DNA of 64,000 bases from Pseudoalteromonas sp. P1-9 (GTDB lineage Bacteria; Pseudomonadota; Gammaproteobacteria; Enterobacterales; Alteromonadaceae), in contig NZ_LKBD01000007.1 of assembly GCF_001399975.1 (NCBI RefSeq), positions 62,001 through 126,000 of the forward strand, written 5' to 3'. The position numbers and the translations under genes were made by a program. A model generated the notes under the pieces. That model saw only the letters and a list, made by a program, of their open reading frames with translations. It made no database searches and was not told the origin of the DNA. Below, in pieces: positions 48,287-56,314 of the stretch (the first letter of the stretch is position 1; the number at the start of each line of letters is the position of its first letter).

Positions 48287-49099
48287 TTGTACGCTATGAT
48301 TTCAGGATTCAAAAATACACTACTCAATATTATTAAAACCCAACCTGTGGTGGATCAGCACAGCGAAGCATGGATCTTGGATACATTTTTATGGGTATAT
48401 CAAGAATTTGATGGTGATGTGCTGTTAAACGATATGCGTTTTGTTTTACCAAATGCTGAGTTTTTCCCCGAGCAGGTCAGTAGTATTGAGCAAATGGCCA
48501 GCTATGTTTTTACTCAGGTAAAACAGTATGCCGGTATGCAGACTTGGCCCATTCAGCTGGTGGCGCCACATCAAATATCAGAACAGAGTTTTCCACGTTT
48601 AGAATTTGCCAATGTTAAACGCGGTGAAAGCGCAGAGTTGATCGCTGCGAGCGGTTCTTTGAATATATCTTTTAATCCCAATCAAATAAATCAACCGCAA
48701 GATTTAATTGCGTCTTTTTCACAATCGTTAGCGCATATCAATGTGTTGCAAAATCGAAGCTTGCCACCAGGCGGTCAGGAGTTTGTGCCACAAGCAGTTG
48801 ATTTGTTGTCGTGCTTTATGGGCTTTGGCGTGATGATGGCAAATACGGCGTATCAATTTCGTGGTGGCTGTGGTTCGTGTTACAACCCGTACGCAAATCG
48901 CAGTGCGACGTTGAATGAATCTGAGCTAATTTACATTTTGGCTTTATTGTTAAAGGCCAAAAATCTACCGTTATCGCATATTTCAGCGCACTTGAAGCCG
49001 CATCTACGTGCCATGTTAAAGCGTGCAAATAAACAATTAGAGAACACTATAAAGCAATCAGCAAACCCAATGCTGATCGCATTAACGGAGGTTAAGTGA
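48287..49099 (+). CDS. Uncharacterised protein with conserved GGCGSC-type motif
   Basis: A 270-residue protein I do not recognise by name, though it reads like a conserved bacterial hypothetical family. Features: an N-terminal helix-rich part, WVYQEFDGDVLLND, a middle segment VDLLSCFMGFGVMMANTAYQF, then RGGCGSCYNPYANRSATLNESELIY with two close cysteines, and a C-terminal basic helix. There is no signal peptide. It is the first of a plus-strand operon and overlaps the LysE-type exporter gene by 4 bases (GTGA). An enzymatic role is not evident. Confidence 0.6.
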   Translation: MYAMISGFKNTLLNIIKTQPVVDQHSEAWILDTFLWVYQEFDGDVLLNDMRFVLPNAEFFPEQVSSIEQMASYVFTQVKQYAGMQTWPIQLVAPHQISEQSFPRLEFANVKRGESAELIAASGSLNISFNPNQINQPQDLIASFSQSLAHINVLQNRSLPPGGQEFVPQAVDLLSCFMGFGVMMANTAYQFRGGCGSCYNPYANRSATLNESELIYILALLLKAKNLPLSHISAHLKPHLRAMLKRANKQLENTIKQSANPMLIALTEVK

Positions 49100-49719
49100 A
49101 CTATCTCGACGAATTTTTATTAATTGCAATTAGCCACTTTTTTGCAGTCGCAAGTCCAGGCCCTGATTTTGCGTTAGTGCTCAAGCAGAGCATTCAAAAG
49201 GGACGAAACAATGCGCTTGTAACAAGTGCGGGTATCGCAACAGGAATTTTAGTGCATGTAAGTTATTGTGTGCTCGGTGTGGCGATTGTGATCTCGCAAT
49301 CACCTACCGTGTTTGCAGCACTTAAATATTTGGCGGCGGCATATTTAGCGTATATTGGTGTCATGGCGCTGCGAGCTAAACCTACGGACCAGCAAGCGCA
49401 GCAAGTGCAAACCAATACAAAGTCTGAATCCATGGTTAAAGCGTTTAGTCGTGGCTTTTTAGTTAATGCGCTCAACCCTAAAGCAACCTTGTTTTTCTTA
49501 AGCTTATTTACCTTGGTTATTAGTGTAGAAACACCGATTACAGTACAAGTGGGCTATGGATTATATATGGCTGTTGCAACTTTAGTGTGGTTTAGCTTTT
49601 TATCTGTTGTTTTGAGTCGTTCAAAGGTACGTGCGTTTTTCTTGCGTGCCGGACATTGGTTTGATCGCGGCATCGGTGTGGTGTTAATTGGTTTGGCAAT
49701 TAGAGTGGTGTGGGTATGA
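49096..49719 (+). CDS. LysE/RhtB-family amino-acid exporter
   Basis: A 207-residue inner-membrane protein with six predicted helices. The RhtB signatures are SPGPDFALVLKQSIQKGR near the start and NPKATLFFLSLFTLVI in the middle. This family exports amino acids such as homoserine, threonine, leucine or lysine; the substrate here is unknown. The start is a GTG overlapping the previous stop, right after GGAGG. It overlaps the next gene as well (ATGA), so it is tightly coupled in the operon. Confidence 0.88.
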   Translation: MNYLDEFLLIAISHFFAVASPGPDFALVLKQSIQKGRNNALVTSAGIATGILVHVSYCVLGVAIVISQSPTVFAALKYLAAAYLAYIGVMALRAKPTDQQAQQVQTNTKSESMVKAFSRGFLVNALNPKATLFFLSLFTLVISVETPITVQVGYGLYMAVATLVWFSFLSVVLSRSKVRAFFLRAGHWFDRGIGVVLIGLAIRVVWV

Positions 49720-50207
49720 TTTATTACAACCTAGCGTATGGTTCAAATATGTCGCTGAATCGACTATTAGCAAGGCTGCCTAATGCTACCCGTATTGGTG
49801 TATCTACTGTAACAGGGTTTACCTTAACATTTGATAAGCAAGGGTTTGACGGCTCAGGTAAATGTAATGCGCTGAAAACCGATAATCACGATGATGTGTT
49901 ATACGGTGTGCTGTATCAAATTAACAATCATGAAAAAGCGATTCTTGATGAAATAGAAGGGCCGCGTTACGACAACCAGCAAATCGTTGTAACCAATGAA
50001 TGTGGTAAGCAATTTAATGCATACTGCTATGTTGCCAATACGCTGTGCCAGCAACATTTACCGTATGACTGGTATTTAAAACATGTATTAACCGGAGCCT
50101 TAGAAGCAAAACTACCGCAGCAATACATCGACAATATTCGCGCGCAAGCAACACAAACAGATACCGATTCAGCGCGCGCAGAACGTGAATTTTCAATATA
50201 TAAATAA
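49716..50207 (+). CDS. Gamma-glutamylcyclotransferase family protein
   Basis: A 163-residue protein with the AIG2/GGCT-like fold. It begins IYYNLAYGSNMSLNRLLAR, the typical substrate-binding YGSNM loop, and has DEIEGPRYD with the likely catalytic acidic residue. Such enzymes release 5-oxoproline from gamma-glutamyl amino acids or glutathione. The ATG at 49716 overlaps the exporter stop; an earlier GTG in the same frame is unlikely. It is third in the operon, suggesting handling of gamma-glutamyl compounds together with export. Confidence 0.82.
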   Translation: MIYYNLAYGSNMSLNRLLARLPNATRIGVSTVTGFTLTFDKQGFDGSGKCNALKTDNHDDVLYGVLYQINNHEKAILDEIEGPRYDNQQIVVTNECGKQFNAYCYVANTLCQQHLPYDWYLKHVLTGALEAKLPQQYIDNIRAQATQTDTDSARAEREFSIYK

Positions 50208-50214
50208 GAACATT

Positions 50215-51774
50215 ATGAAAAAATTAGTGAGTAAATTAACCCTAGCTCTTAGCGTGATCGCGTCGAGTCAGGTGTATGCAGCAATTGATAGTAAGCAACT
50301 AGAACAGACCATTACACAGTCAATGACGCGCTTTGATGTACCAGGCATGGCAGTTGCTGTTGTAGAAAATGGTGAAGTGGTATTTTCTAAAGGGTTTGGT
50401 GTTAGACACCTAGCGTCAGGTGAAAAAGTAAATAAGCATACGTTGTTTGGTATAGCGTCAAATACCAAAGCATTTACCGCTGCAGCACTTGCAATGCTTG
50501 TTGACCAAGGCAAATTAAACTGGGATGACAAAGTAATTGACCACCTACCTGAATTTCGCATGTACGACCCATATGCAACACGTGAAGCGACCATTCGCGA
50601 TTTATTAAGTCACCGTGCCGGACTAGGCTTAGGAGCGGGTGATTTAACCATTTGGCCAGATACCGACAAACCTGTTGAAGACGTAATTCATGGCATTCGC
50701 TATTTAAAGCCAGTTTCAAGCTTTCGCAGTAAGTATACCTATAACAACTTAATGTTTGTAACTGCGGGTGAAGTTGTTGCACGTGTATCAGGAAAATCGT
50801 GGCAAGAATTTATTGAGCAAGAAATGCTAACCCCGCTTGGTATGCCGCTTTCAAAAGCGGGCTTTTCACGTATTCCAAAATCTAATAGAAATTGGGCAAC
50901 CGGTCATATTCCGATGGACGGAAAACTACACCCATTTTTTGTTAATTACCTTGAAGATTTTAGAGGGGCTGGGGCGATTGCATCAAATGTTGATGAAATG
51001 GCTAATTGGCTAAAAACACAATTAGCGGGTGGTGAAATGCCATCTGGTAAGGTGCTGTTTACTGAAAAACAGCAAGCACAAATGTGGCATCCGCATATTA
51101 CAAGCATGGCATCAAAAAATGCGTTTAATGACTATCGTCAACAATTTCGCGGTTACGGCTTGGGTTGGTCAATTGAAGATTATCAAGGCTATAAAAAAGT
51201 CGGCCATGGCGGCGGTATTTTAGGTATGGTGTCACAAGTTACGTTAGTACCAGAGGAGCAATTAGGTATCGTTGTGTTGTCGAACCAACAAGCGTTTAGT
51301 GCCTTAAGTGCAATTACTCACGAAGTACTAGAAGATGCGCTTGATTTACCAAATAAAGACTGGGTTGAAGATCTCGCTAAAAAGCATTTTGAACGTAAAA
51401 AGAAAGCCTATGAAAAAGCCGAAGTAGAACAGCCAAAGCAAATTCAAAAAGCATTACCATTGTCAGCGTATGCCACGAGGTACAACGATAATTGGTATGG
51501 CGATATTGTGATTGCAGAGCAAAATGGCAAGCTGACAATCGACTTTACCCATTCAGCACGTTTAAAAGGTACGCTAGAACACTTTAACGGTAATACCTTT
51601 ATTGTACGTTGGCAGGAAAAACTACTTGAAGCTGATGCATTTATTGAGTTTGAAATGAGCCCAACAAATCAAGTGCGTAGCGCAAAAATGCGCGCTGTAG
51701 CACCAAGCGTAACTGACTTCAGTTTTGATTTTCATAATCTGTACCTTACGCCAGTCAAAAGCGATAAGTTTTAA
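50215..51774 (+). CDS. Serine hydrolase, beta-lactamase/penicillin-binding (class C) fold
   Basis: A 519-residue periplasmic protein. Signal peptide: MKKLVSKLTLALSVIASSQVYA. The catalytic SxxK motif is SNTK at residues 82-85, with YTYNNLMF for the YxN motif and GHGGGILG for the third motif. The C-terminal part (after about 390) is a DUF3471-type beta domain. I use the ATG at 50215, seven bases after the cyclotransferase stop, since an upstream GTG would add residues before the signal peptide. It may be an esterase, a D-aminopeptidase or a carboxypeptidase, not necessarily a resistance enzyme. Confidence 0.87.
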   Translation: MKKLVSKLTLALSVIASSQVYAAIDSKQLEQTITQSMTRFDVPGMAVAVVENGEVVFSKGFGVRHLASGEKVNKHTLFGIASNTKAFTAAALAMLVDQGKLNWDDKVIDHLPEFRMYDPYATREATIRDLLSHRAGLGLGAGDLTIWPDTDKPVEDVIHGIRYLKPVSSFRSKYTYNNLMFVTAGEVVARVSGKSWQEFIEQEMLTPLGMPLSKAGFSRIPKSNRNWATGHIPMDGKLHPFFVNYLEDFRGAGAIASNVDEMANWLKTQLAGGEMPSGKVLFTEKQQAQMWHPHITSMASKNAFNDYRQQFRGYGLGWSIEDYQGYKKVGHGGGILGMVSQVTLVPEEQLGIVVLSNQQAFSALSAITHEVLEDALDLPNKDWVEDLAKKHFERKKKAYEKAEVEQPKQIQKALPLSAYATRYNDNWYGDIVIAEQNGKLTIDFTHSARLKGTLEHFNGNTFIVRWQEKLLEADAFIEFEMSPTNQVRSAKMRAVAPSVTDFSFDFHNLYLTPVKSDKF

Positions 51775-51785
51775 CCGACCAAAGT

Positions 51786-51813
51786 AGCAAAGTCGGGATA
51801 ACCTGACTTTGCT
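51786..51813 (+). terminator. Hairpin after the serine hydrolase gene (weak terminator)
   Basis: 12-bp stem AGCAAAGTCGGG / CCTGACTTTGCT (one G-T pair) with a 4-base loop, 11 bases after the stop. There is no clear T-run, so intrinsic termination is uncertain. Confidence 0.45.
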
Positions 51814-51847
51814 AAACTGAGCCGCGACATAAGGTTTGGAGACCAGC

Positions 51848-52765
51848 ATGCGCACCGCGATAATTTCACATACAGACTGTCGAAAGCATAAGATGATTGA
51901 AGACCACCCAGAGTGTGCTTCACGGCTTGATGCAATCAATGATCGTATTTTAGCTGCTGGTATAGATATCGCTTTAACGCACTTAGATGCACCGCAGGTT
52001 GAGCGCCAACAATTATTGATGGCACACAGCGAAAGTCTGATTAAATCTGTAGAAGATAAAATTCCAGAGCAAGGGTTAGTTGACCTTGATGGTGATACTT
52101 GGCTCTGCCCTGACAGTTTACTTGCGGCAAAACGAGCAGCGGGATCTGGTCTGTTAGCAGTTGATAAGATTTTAGCAGGTGAGTTAGATGCGGCATTTTG
52201 TGCAGTAAGACCGCCAGGCCATCATGCGACAAAAACAACTTCGTCTGGCTTCTGTATCTTTAATAATGTTGCGGTTGCGGTACGTTATGCTCAACAACAG
52301 GGCATCAAACGTATTGCGATACTAGATATTGATGTACACCACGGCAACGGCACACAAGATATTTTTATCGACGATATGGATGTGTTGTTTTGTTCTATTT
52401 TCCAGCATCCATTTTACCCTAATACCGCAATTGACAGTAATGAGCATGTGATTAATACACCCATGACTGCCGGTATGGCGGGAGACGATTTTGAACGTGC
52501 ACTTTTGGATACGTGGTTTCCAAAGTTAAAACAGTTTGAACCTGAGCTTATTTTTATCAGCGCAGGGTTTGATGCCCATTACGAAGATGATATGGGTGGT
52601 TTGCAGCTTGTTGAAAGTGACTACGCTTGGTTTACCGAACAAGTGGTATCCTTATGTAAGCAAGTAAACTGCAAAGGGATTATTTCGATGTTGGAAGGCG
52701 GCTACAATAATTCAGCACTTGGACGTTCTGTTGCCACGCATATTAAAGCGTTGGCTGAACTCTAA
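51848..52765 (+). CDS. Histone deacetylase superfamily protein (acetylpolyamine/acetyl-lysine amidohydrolase)
   Basis: A 305-residue zinc enzyme of the arginase/deacetylase fold. The active-site signature runs RPPGHHA, then DIDVHHGNGTQDIF, with the zinc aspartate and histidines, and SAGFDAHYEDDMGG later on. The family deacetylates acetylpolyamines or acetyl-lysine. The ATG at 51848 is chosen over an in-frame TTG at 51836. It stands by itself on the plus strand with about 70 bases upstream; no signal peptide, so cytoplasmic. Confidence 0.9.
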   Translation: MRTAIISHTDCRKHKMIEDHPECASRLDAINDRILAAGIDIALTHLDAPQVERQQLLMAHSESLIKSVEDKIPEQGLVDLDGDTWLCPDSLLAAKRAAGSGLLAVDKILAGELDAAFCAVRPPGHHATKTTSSGFCIFNNVAVAVRYAQQQGIKRIAILDIDVHHGNGTQDIFIDDMDVLFCSIFQHPFYPNTAIDSNEHVINTPMTAGMAGDDFERALLDTWFPKLKQFEPELIFISAGFDAHYEDDMGGLQLVESDYAWFTEQVVSLCKQVNCKGIISMLEGGYNNSALGRSVATHIKALAEL

Positions 52766-52918
52766 TCTCTCAATGTGTAGACCCTAGTTAGGTACACACT
52801 TCTATTACTCAATCGCTGTATAATTTATAAAATTGGCGTTACTTGTTCTGTATCAAAATTAATCTCAGTAAATCCACGTAGAATCCCATTACCTGACAAA
52901 GTTTAATTGGTTTCTACT

Positions 52919-55468
52919 ATGCCCCAATCAAGCAAAAAGCTGCGTGTTGAAGATGTTATGTCAACTGAGCTCTTGGTATGCGACCCCGATCAAAGCCTCG
53001 CCGATTGTGCATGCCGCATGCGAAACGATAATGTAAGCTCTATTTTTGTTAAACAAGATGGCAAAATTATTGGGGTGTGGACCGAAGGGGATTGCGCTAA
53101 AGTCGATTTCTCGGACTCAAGTATTTTTCATCAGCCAGTTAGAGCGCATATGACATCGCCAGTTAAAACGGTTGATCATCTAACTCAGTTATCTGAAGTA
53201 ACAGTTCTGTTCCATAGTTATGGCTTTCGTCATTTATTAGTGATGAAAGACGGGGGAGGCGAGCCTGTAGGTGTTATTAGTTTAAGTGATGTTGTGCGTA
53301 GTCAGGGTCTTGAGCATTATCTTCACTTTAAAACCATAGAAAGCAGCTACGTATCGGAAGTACCTATTGCGAAAAGTGATTTACCAATTGCTCAAATTAG
53401 CGAAATTATGCGTCAGCGCCATTCTAACTTTGTTTTACTGGATAACCCTGCGGTAGGCCAAACCGGCATTATTACTGAGCGTGATTTACTTACTATGCTG
53501 AGCCGTCAACAAGTTGACCAGCAAGCTTGGCATTACGCGAGCTGGCCTCTTTTAACGGTGCATTATCAAACAAGTCTTTATAAGGCTTATCAAATTCTTA
53601 AGTTAAAGCAAATACGTCATCTAATTGTAGAAGATGATAATGGCAAAATACTGGGCGTTTTAGCGCTTCGTAATATTCTCAGCGAAATTGAATCAGCGTA
53701 TATGCAGGAGCTAGAAACGGTATTGCATCAACGCGACAGAGCATTACAAAAGTCACAAAAGAACTTGTATTTAGCAGAGCAAATCATCAATGCATCGCCT
53801 GATGGCATTATGATTACGGATTCGCGCAACACCATTTTGCAAGTCAATCCAGCTTTCACCCAACTTACAGGTTACAGCGAGCAGGAAGTGCTTGGCCAAA
53901 AACCGTCAATGTTGAGCTCAGGCCGTCATGACAAAAACTTTTACGACAAAATGTGGGCGCAGTTAAGACAAAAAGGGGTGTGGCAAGGTGAAATTTACAA
54001 TCGCAAGCGCAATGGCGAAACTTATTTAGAATGGCTAACAATTATCTGCATTCGCGAAAGCGATGAAGAAGAGGCGCTATACGCGGCAATTTTTAGTGAT
54101 ATTACCGAGCGAAAGCGCAATGAAAAACGCATTAAAACGCTCGCTTATTTTGATGAGTTAACTCACTTACCCAACCGCCGCTTGTTTAATGACCGCTTAG
54201 AGATGGCGTTGGCAACGGCACATCGCGATGACACAAAAATAGCGGTGATGTTTCTCGACCTTGATCATTTTAAGCAAGTTAATGACACATTAGGCCACAG
54301 CGCTGGTGACTTATTACTTAAACAAGTGGCAAAACGTTTACAAAGTTGCATGCATGAAGGCGATACGCTGGCTCGCTTAGGTGGTGATGAGTTCACTTTA
54401 TTACTTACTGAAATTGATGAGGTGAAAAACATCCATCGCTGTGCCGCCAACTTAATAGAAGCATTAAAAGCGCCAATTCAAGTGGGTAATACGGAAATTG
54501 TCATCACTACCTCTATTGGTGGGGCGGTGTATCCCGACGATGGTGAAGACGCAGAAACGCTATTAAAGCACGCTGATATTGCCATGTATCGTTCAAAAGA
54601 AATTGGTCGCAACTCATTTCAACTGTATAAACCTGCAATGAATGCGCGCTCATTAGAGCGCATGGCAATTGAGAGCAAACTAAAGCATGCTCTAATCAAT
54701 AATGAATTCAGTTTGTATTACCAACCTAAAATAGACAGTTTTACTCATCACGTGGTAGGCGCAGAAGCCTTACTGCGTTGGCATGATAACGAGTTAGGGT
54801 TTATCTCGCCTGCAAACTTTATCCCTTTAGCGGAAGAGCTAGGTTTAATTGTGGATATTGATATTTGGGTAATTAATGCTGCGTGTAAACAAATTCAAAT
54901 TTGGCAAAAAAATGGCTTTTTTGATAAACGTATTTCCGTCAACGTATCGGCGCTTCACTTTACGCAAGGTGATTTGGCACAAACAGTGAAAAATGCACTT
55001 AGTATCTGGCAAGTAGACGGGCGTTTTCTTGAAATTGAAATAACCGAAAGCAGCTTTATTCGTTCGTTAGAAGACGCGAAAAAAGTGCTTAAAGCACTTA
55101 AAAAACTTGGTGTGAGCTTATCGCTGGATGACTTTGGTACAGGTTACTCGGCGCTAAGCTATTTAGCTCGTTTACCGATTGATACGTTAAAAATAGATGC
55201 CAGCTTCATTGCCAAAGTACCAGACGAATACGGTAATAGCCAAATAGTGAAAGCGATTGTGGCAATGGCGCATAGTTTAGAATTAAACCTTGTCGCAGAA
55301 GGTGTGGAACAAGCCCATCAGCTCGCTTTTTTACAAGAACTAGATTGCCATGCAATTCAGGGGTATTTCTTTAGTAAACCGCTTACGGCACAGCAATTTG
55401 AGCTGTTTTGCGAGGCGCATCGCCCAGCAAAACAGCAAATGGATTTGAGTTCTAATAACTCACAGTAA
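52919..55468 (+). CDS. CBS-PAS-GGDEF-EAL c-di-GMP turnover protein
   Basis: An 849-residue cytoplasmic protein. Two CBS pairs occupy about residues 10-130 and 145-265 (DVMSTELLVCDPDQSLADCA; IITERDLLTML). A PAS domain covers about 280-400 (INASPDGIMITDSRN; GYSEQEVLGQKPSML). The GGDEF domain is intact (GGDEF at residues 488-492), as is EAL (EAL at 616-618, then DDFGTGYSALSYL). It could therefore make or break c-di-GMP. CBS domains usually bind adenosine nucleotides, so the enzyme may sense energy state. The ATG at 52919 is used; a TTG twelve bases earlier is also open. Confidence 0.92.
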   Translation: MPQSSKKLRVEDVMSTELLVCDPDQSLADCACRMRNDNVSSIFVKQDGKIIGVWTEGDCAKVDFSDSSIFHQPVRAHMTSPVKTVDHLTQLSEVTVLFHSYGFRHLLVMKDGGGEPVGVISLSDVVRSQGLEHYLHFKTIESSYVSEVPIAKSDLPIAQISEIMRQRHSNFVLLDNPAVGQTGIITERDLLTMLSRQQVDQQAWHYASWPLLTVHYQTSLYKAYQILKLKQIRHLIVEDDNGKILGVLALRNILSEIESAYMQELETVLHQRDRALQKSQKNLYLAEQIINASPDGIMITDSRNTILQVNPAFTQLTGYSEQEVLGQKPSMLSSGRHDKNFYDKMWAQLRQKGVWQGEIYNRKRNGETYLEWLTIICIRESDEEEALYAAIFSDITERKRNEKRIKTLAYFDELTHLPNRRLFNDRLEMALATAHRDDTKIAVMFLDLDHFKQVNDTLGHSAGDLLLKQVAKRLQSCMHEGDTLARLGGDEFTLLLTEIDEVKNIHRCAANLIEALKAPIQVGNTEIVITTSIGGAVYPDDGEDAETLLKHADIAMYRSKEIGRNSFQLYKPAMNARSLERMAIESKLKHALINNEFSLYYQPKIDSFTHHVVGAEALLRWHDNELGFISPANFIPLAEELGLIVDIDIWVINAACKQIQIWQKNGFFDKRISVNVSALHFTQGDLAQTVKNALSIWQVDGRFLEIEITESSFIRSLEDAKKVLKALKKLGVSLSLDDFGTGYSALSYLARLPIDTLKIDASFIAKVPDEYGNSQIVKAIVAMAHSLELNLVAEGVEQAHQLAFLQELDCHAIQGYFFSKPLTAQQFELFCEAHRPAKQQMDLSSNNSQ

Positions 55469-56279
55469 CTTCGTACGAGGTAAACTTTCGAATATTAATT
55501 ACGCCAGTATCGAAAATCAGGTATTGGCCTTTAATGCCTTTTAATACACCTGTTACTTCAGGGTTCTTGTCGAAATTAAACGAGCTGATTTTGCTTGGGA
55601 ACTCTGAGATAGGGAAATCCAGTTCAACTACCTCTTCGTCTAGTTCAGTGATGGCCGTAGCACCAAAGAGTTCACTTAGTTCTGTTAGCTTTGGCCTAAT
55701 TTGCTCGATAAGCGCAGCGCCCTGACTTTTTAAGTCGATTACTTCGCCATTGCCTTTTAGCATATTGCGCCAATTGGTTTTGTCGGCGATAAACTCTGCT
55801 AAAGCAACTTCTAATAAACCTGATTGATGACGTGTTGCCACTTTAAAAATAGGCAAAGCTTGAGTTGCACCTTGATCAATCCAACGCGTTGGGATTTGCG
55901 TATGGCGCGTAATACCTACTTTAATCGCGGTCGTATTTGCAAGATACACGTAGTGAGGGATCATGCAGTTTTCTTCGCCCCACTCTGGTTCGCGACAGGT
56001 GCCTTGGTCGAAGTGGCAGGTTTCTGGCTTCATAATACACATATCGCAACTAGCGAGTTTGCGCATACAAACAAAGCAATGGCCTTGTGAATAACTCTTT
56101 TTAGTTTTTTTGCCGCAGTTGCTACAAAAGATATTACCGCTGTAGGTCAGGGTGATGGATTTGCCAATTAAGGCGTTTAAGTCAACGGTTTGATCGCCCA
56201 CCGGTAATTGGTAGCTGATTGGCGAAGTAAGACTGCTTTGCATTTTACGCAAAGTGCCGGTTATTGGTGTTGCTTGCAT
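55452..56279 (-). CDS. DUF2797 family zinc-finger-like protein
   Basis: A 275-residue protein of the DUF2797 family. It has a cysteine-rich part at about residues 50-100 (FCSNCGKKTKKSYSQGHCF, CMRKLASCDMC, CHFDQGTCREPEW), likely a metal site. Next is YVYLANTTAIKVGITRH and PTRWIDQGATQALPI, which in outline recalls GIY-YIG/T5orf172-type nuclease cores. The function is not established. It is convergent with the CBS-GGDEF-EAL gene, overlapping it by 17 bases at the 3' ends. Confidence 0.8.
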   Translation of the reverse strand: MQATPITGTLRKMQSSLTSPISYQLPVGDQTVDLNALIGKSITLTYSGNIFCSNCGKKTKKSYSQGHCFVCMRKLASCDMCIMKPETCHFDQGTCREPEWGEENCMIPHYVYLANTTAIKVGITRHTQIPTRWIDQGATQALPIFKVATRHQSGLLEVALAEFIADKTNWRNMLKGNGEVIDLKSQGAALIEQIRPKLTELSELFGATAITELDEEVVELDFPISEFPSKISSFNFDKNPEVTGVLKGIKGQYLIFDTGVINIRKFTSYEVTVSY

Positions 56280-56314
56280 TTATAGCCCCTAATCAAGCAA
56301 AAAAGGCTATCGTA

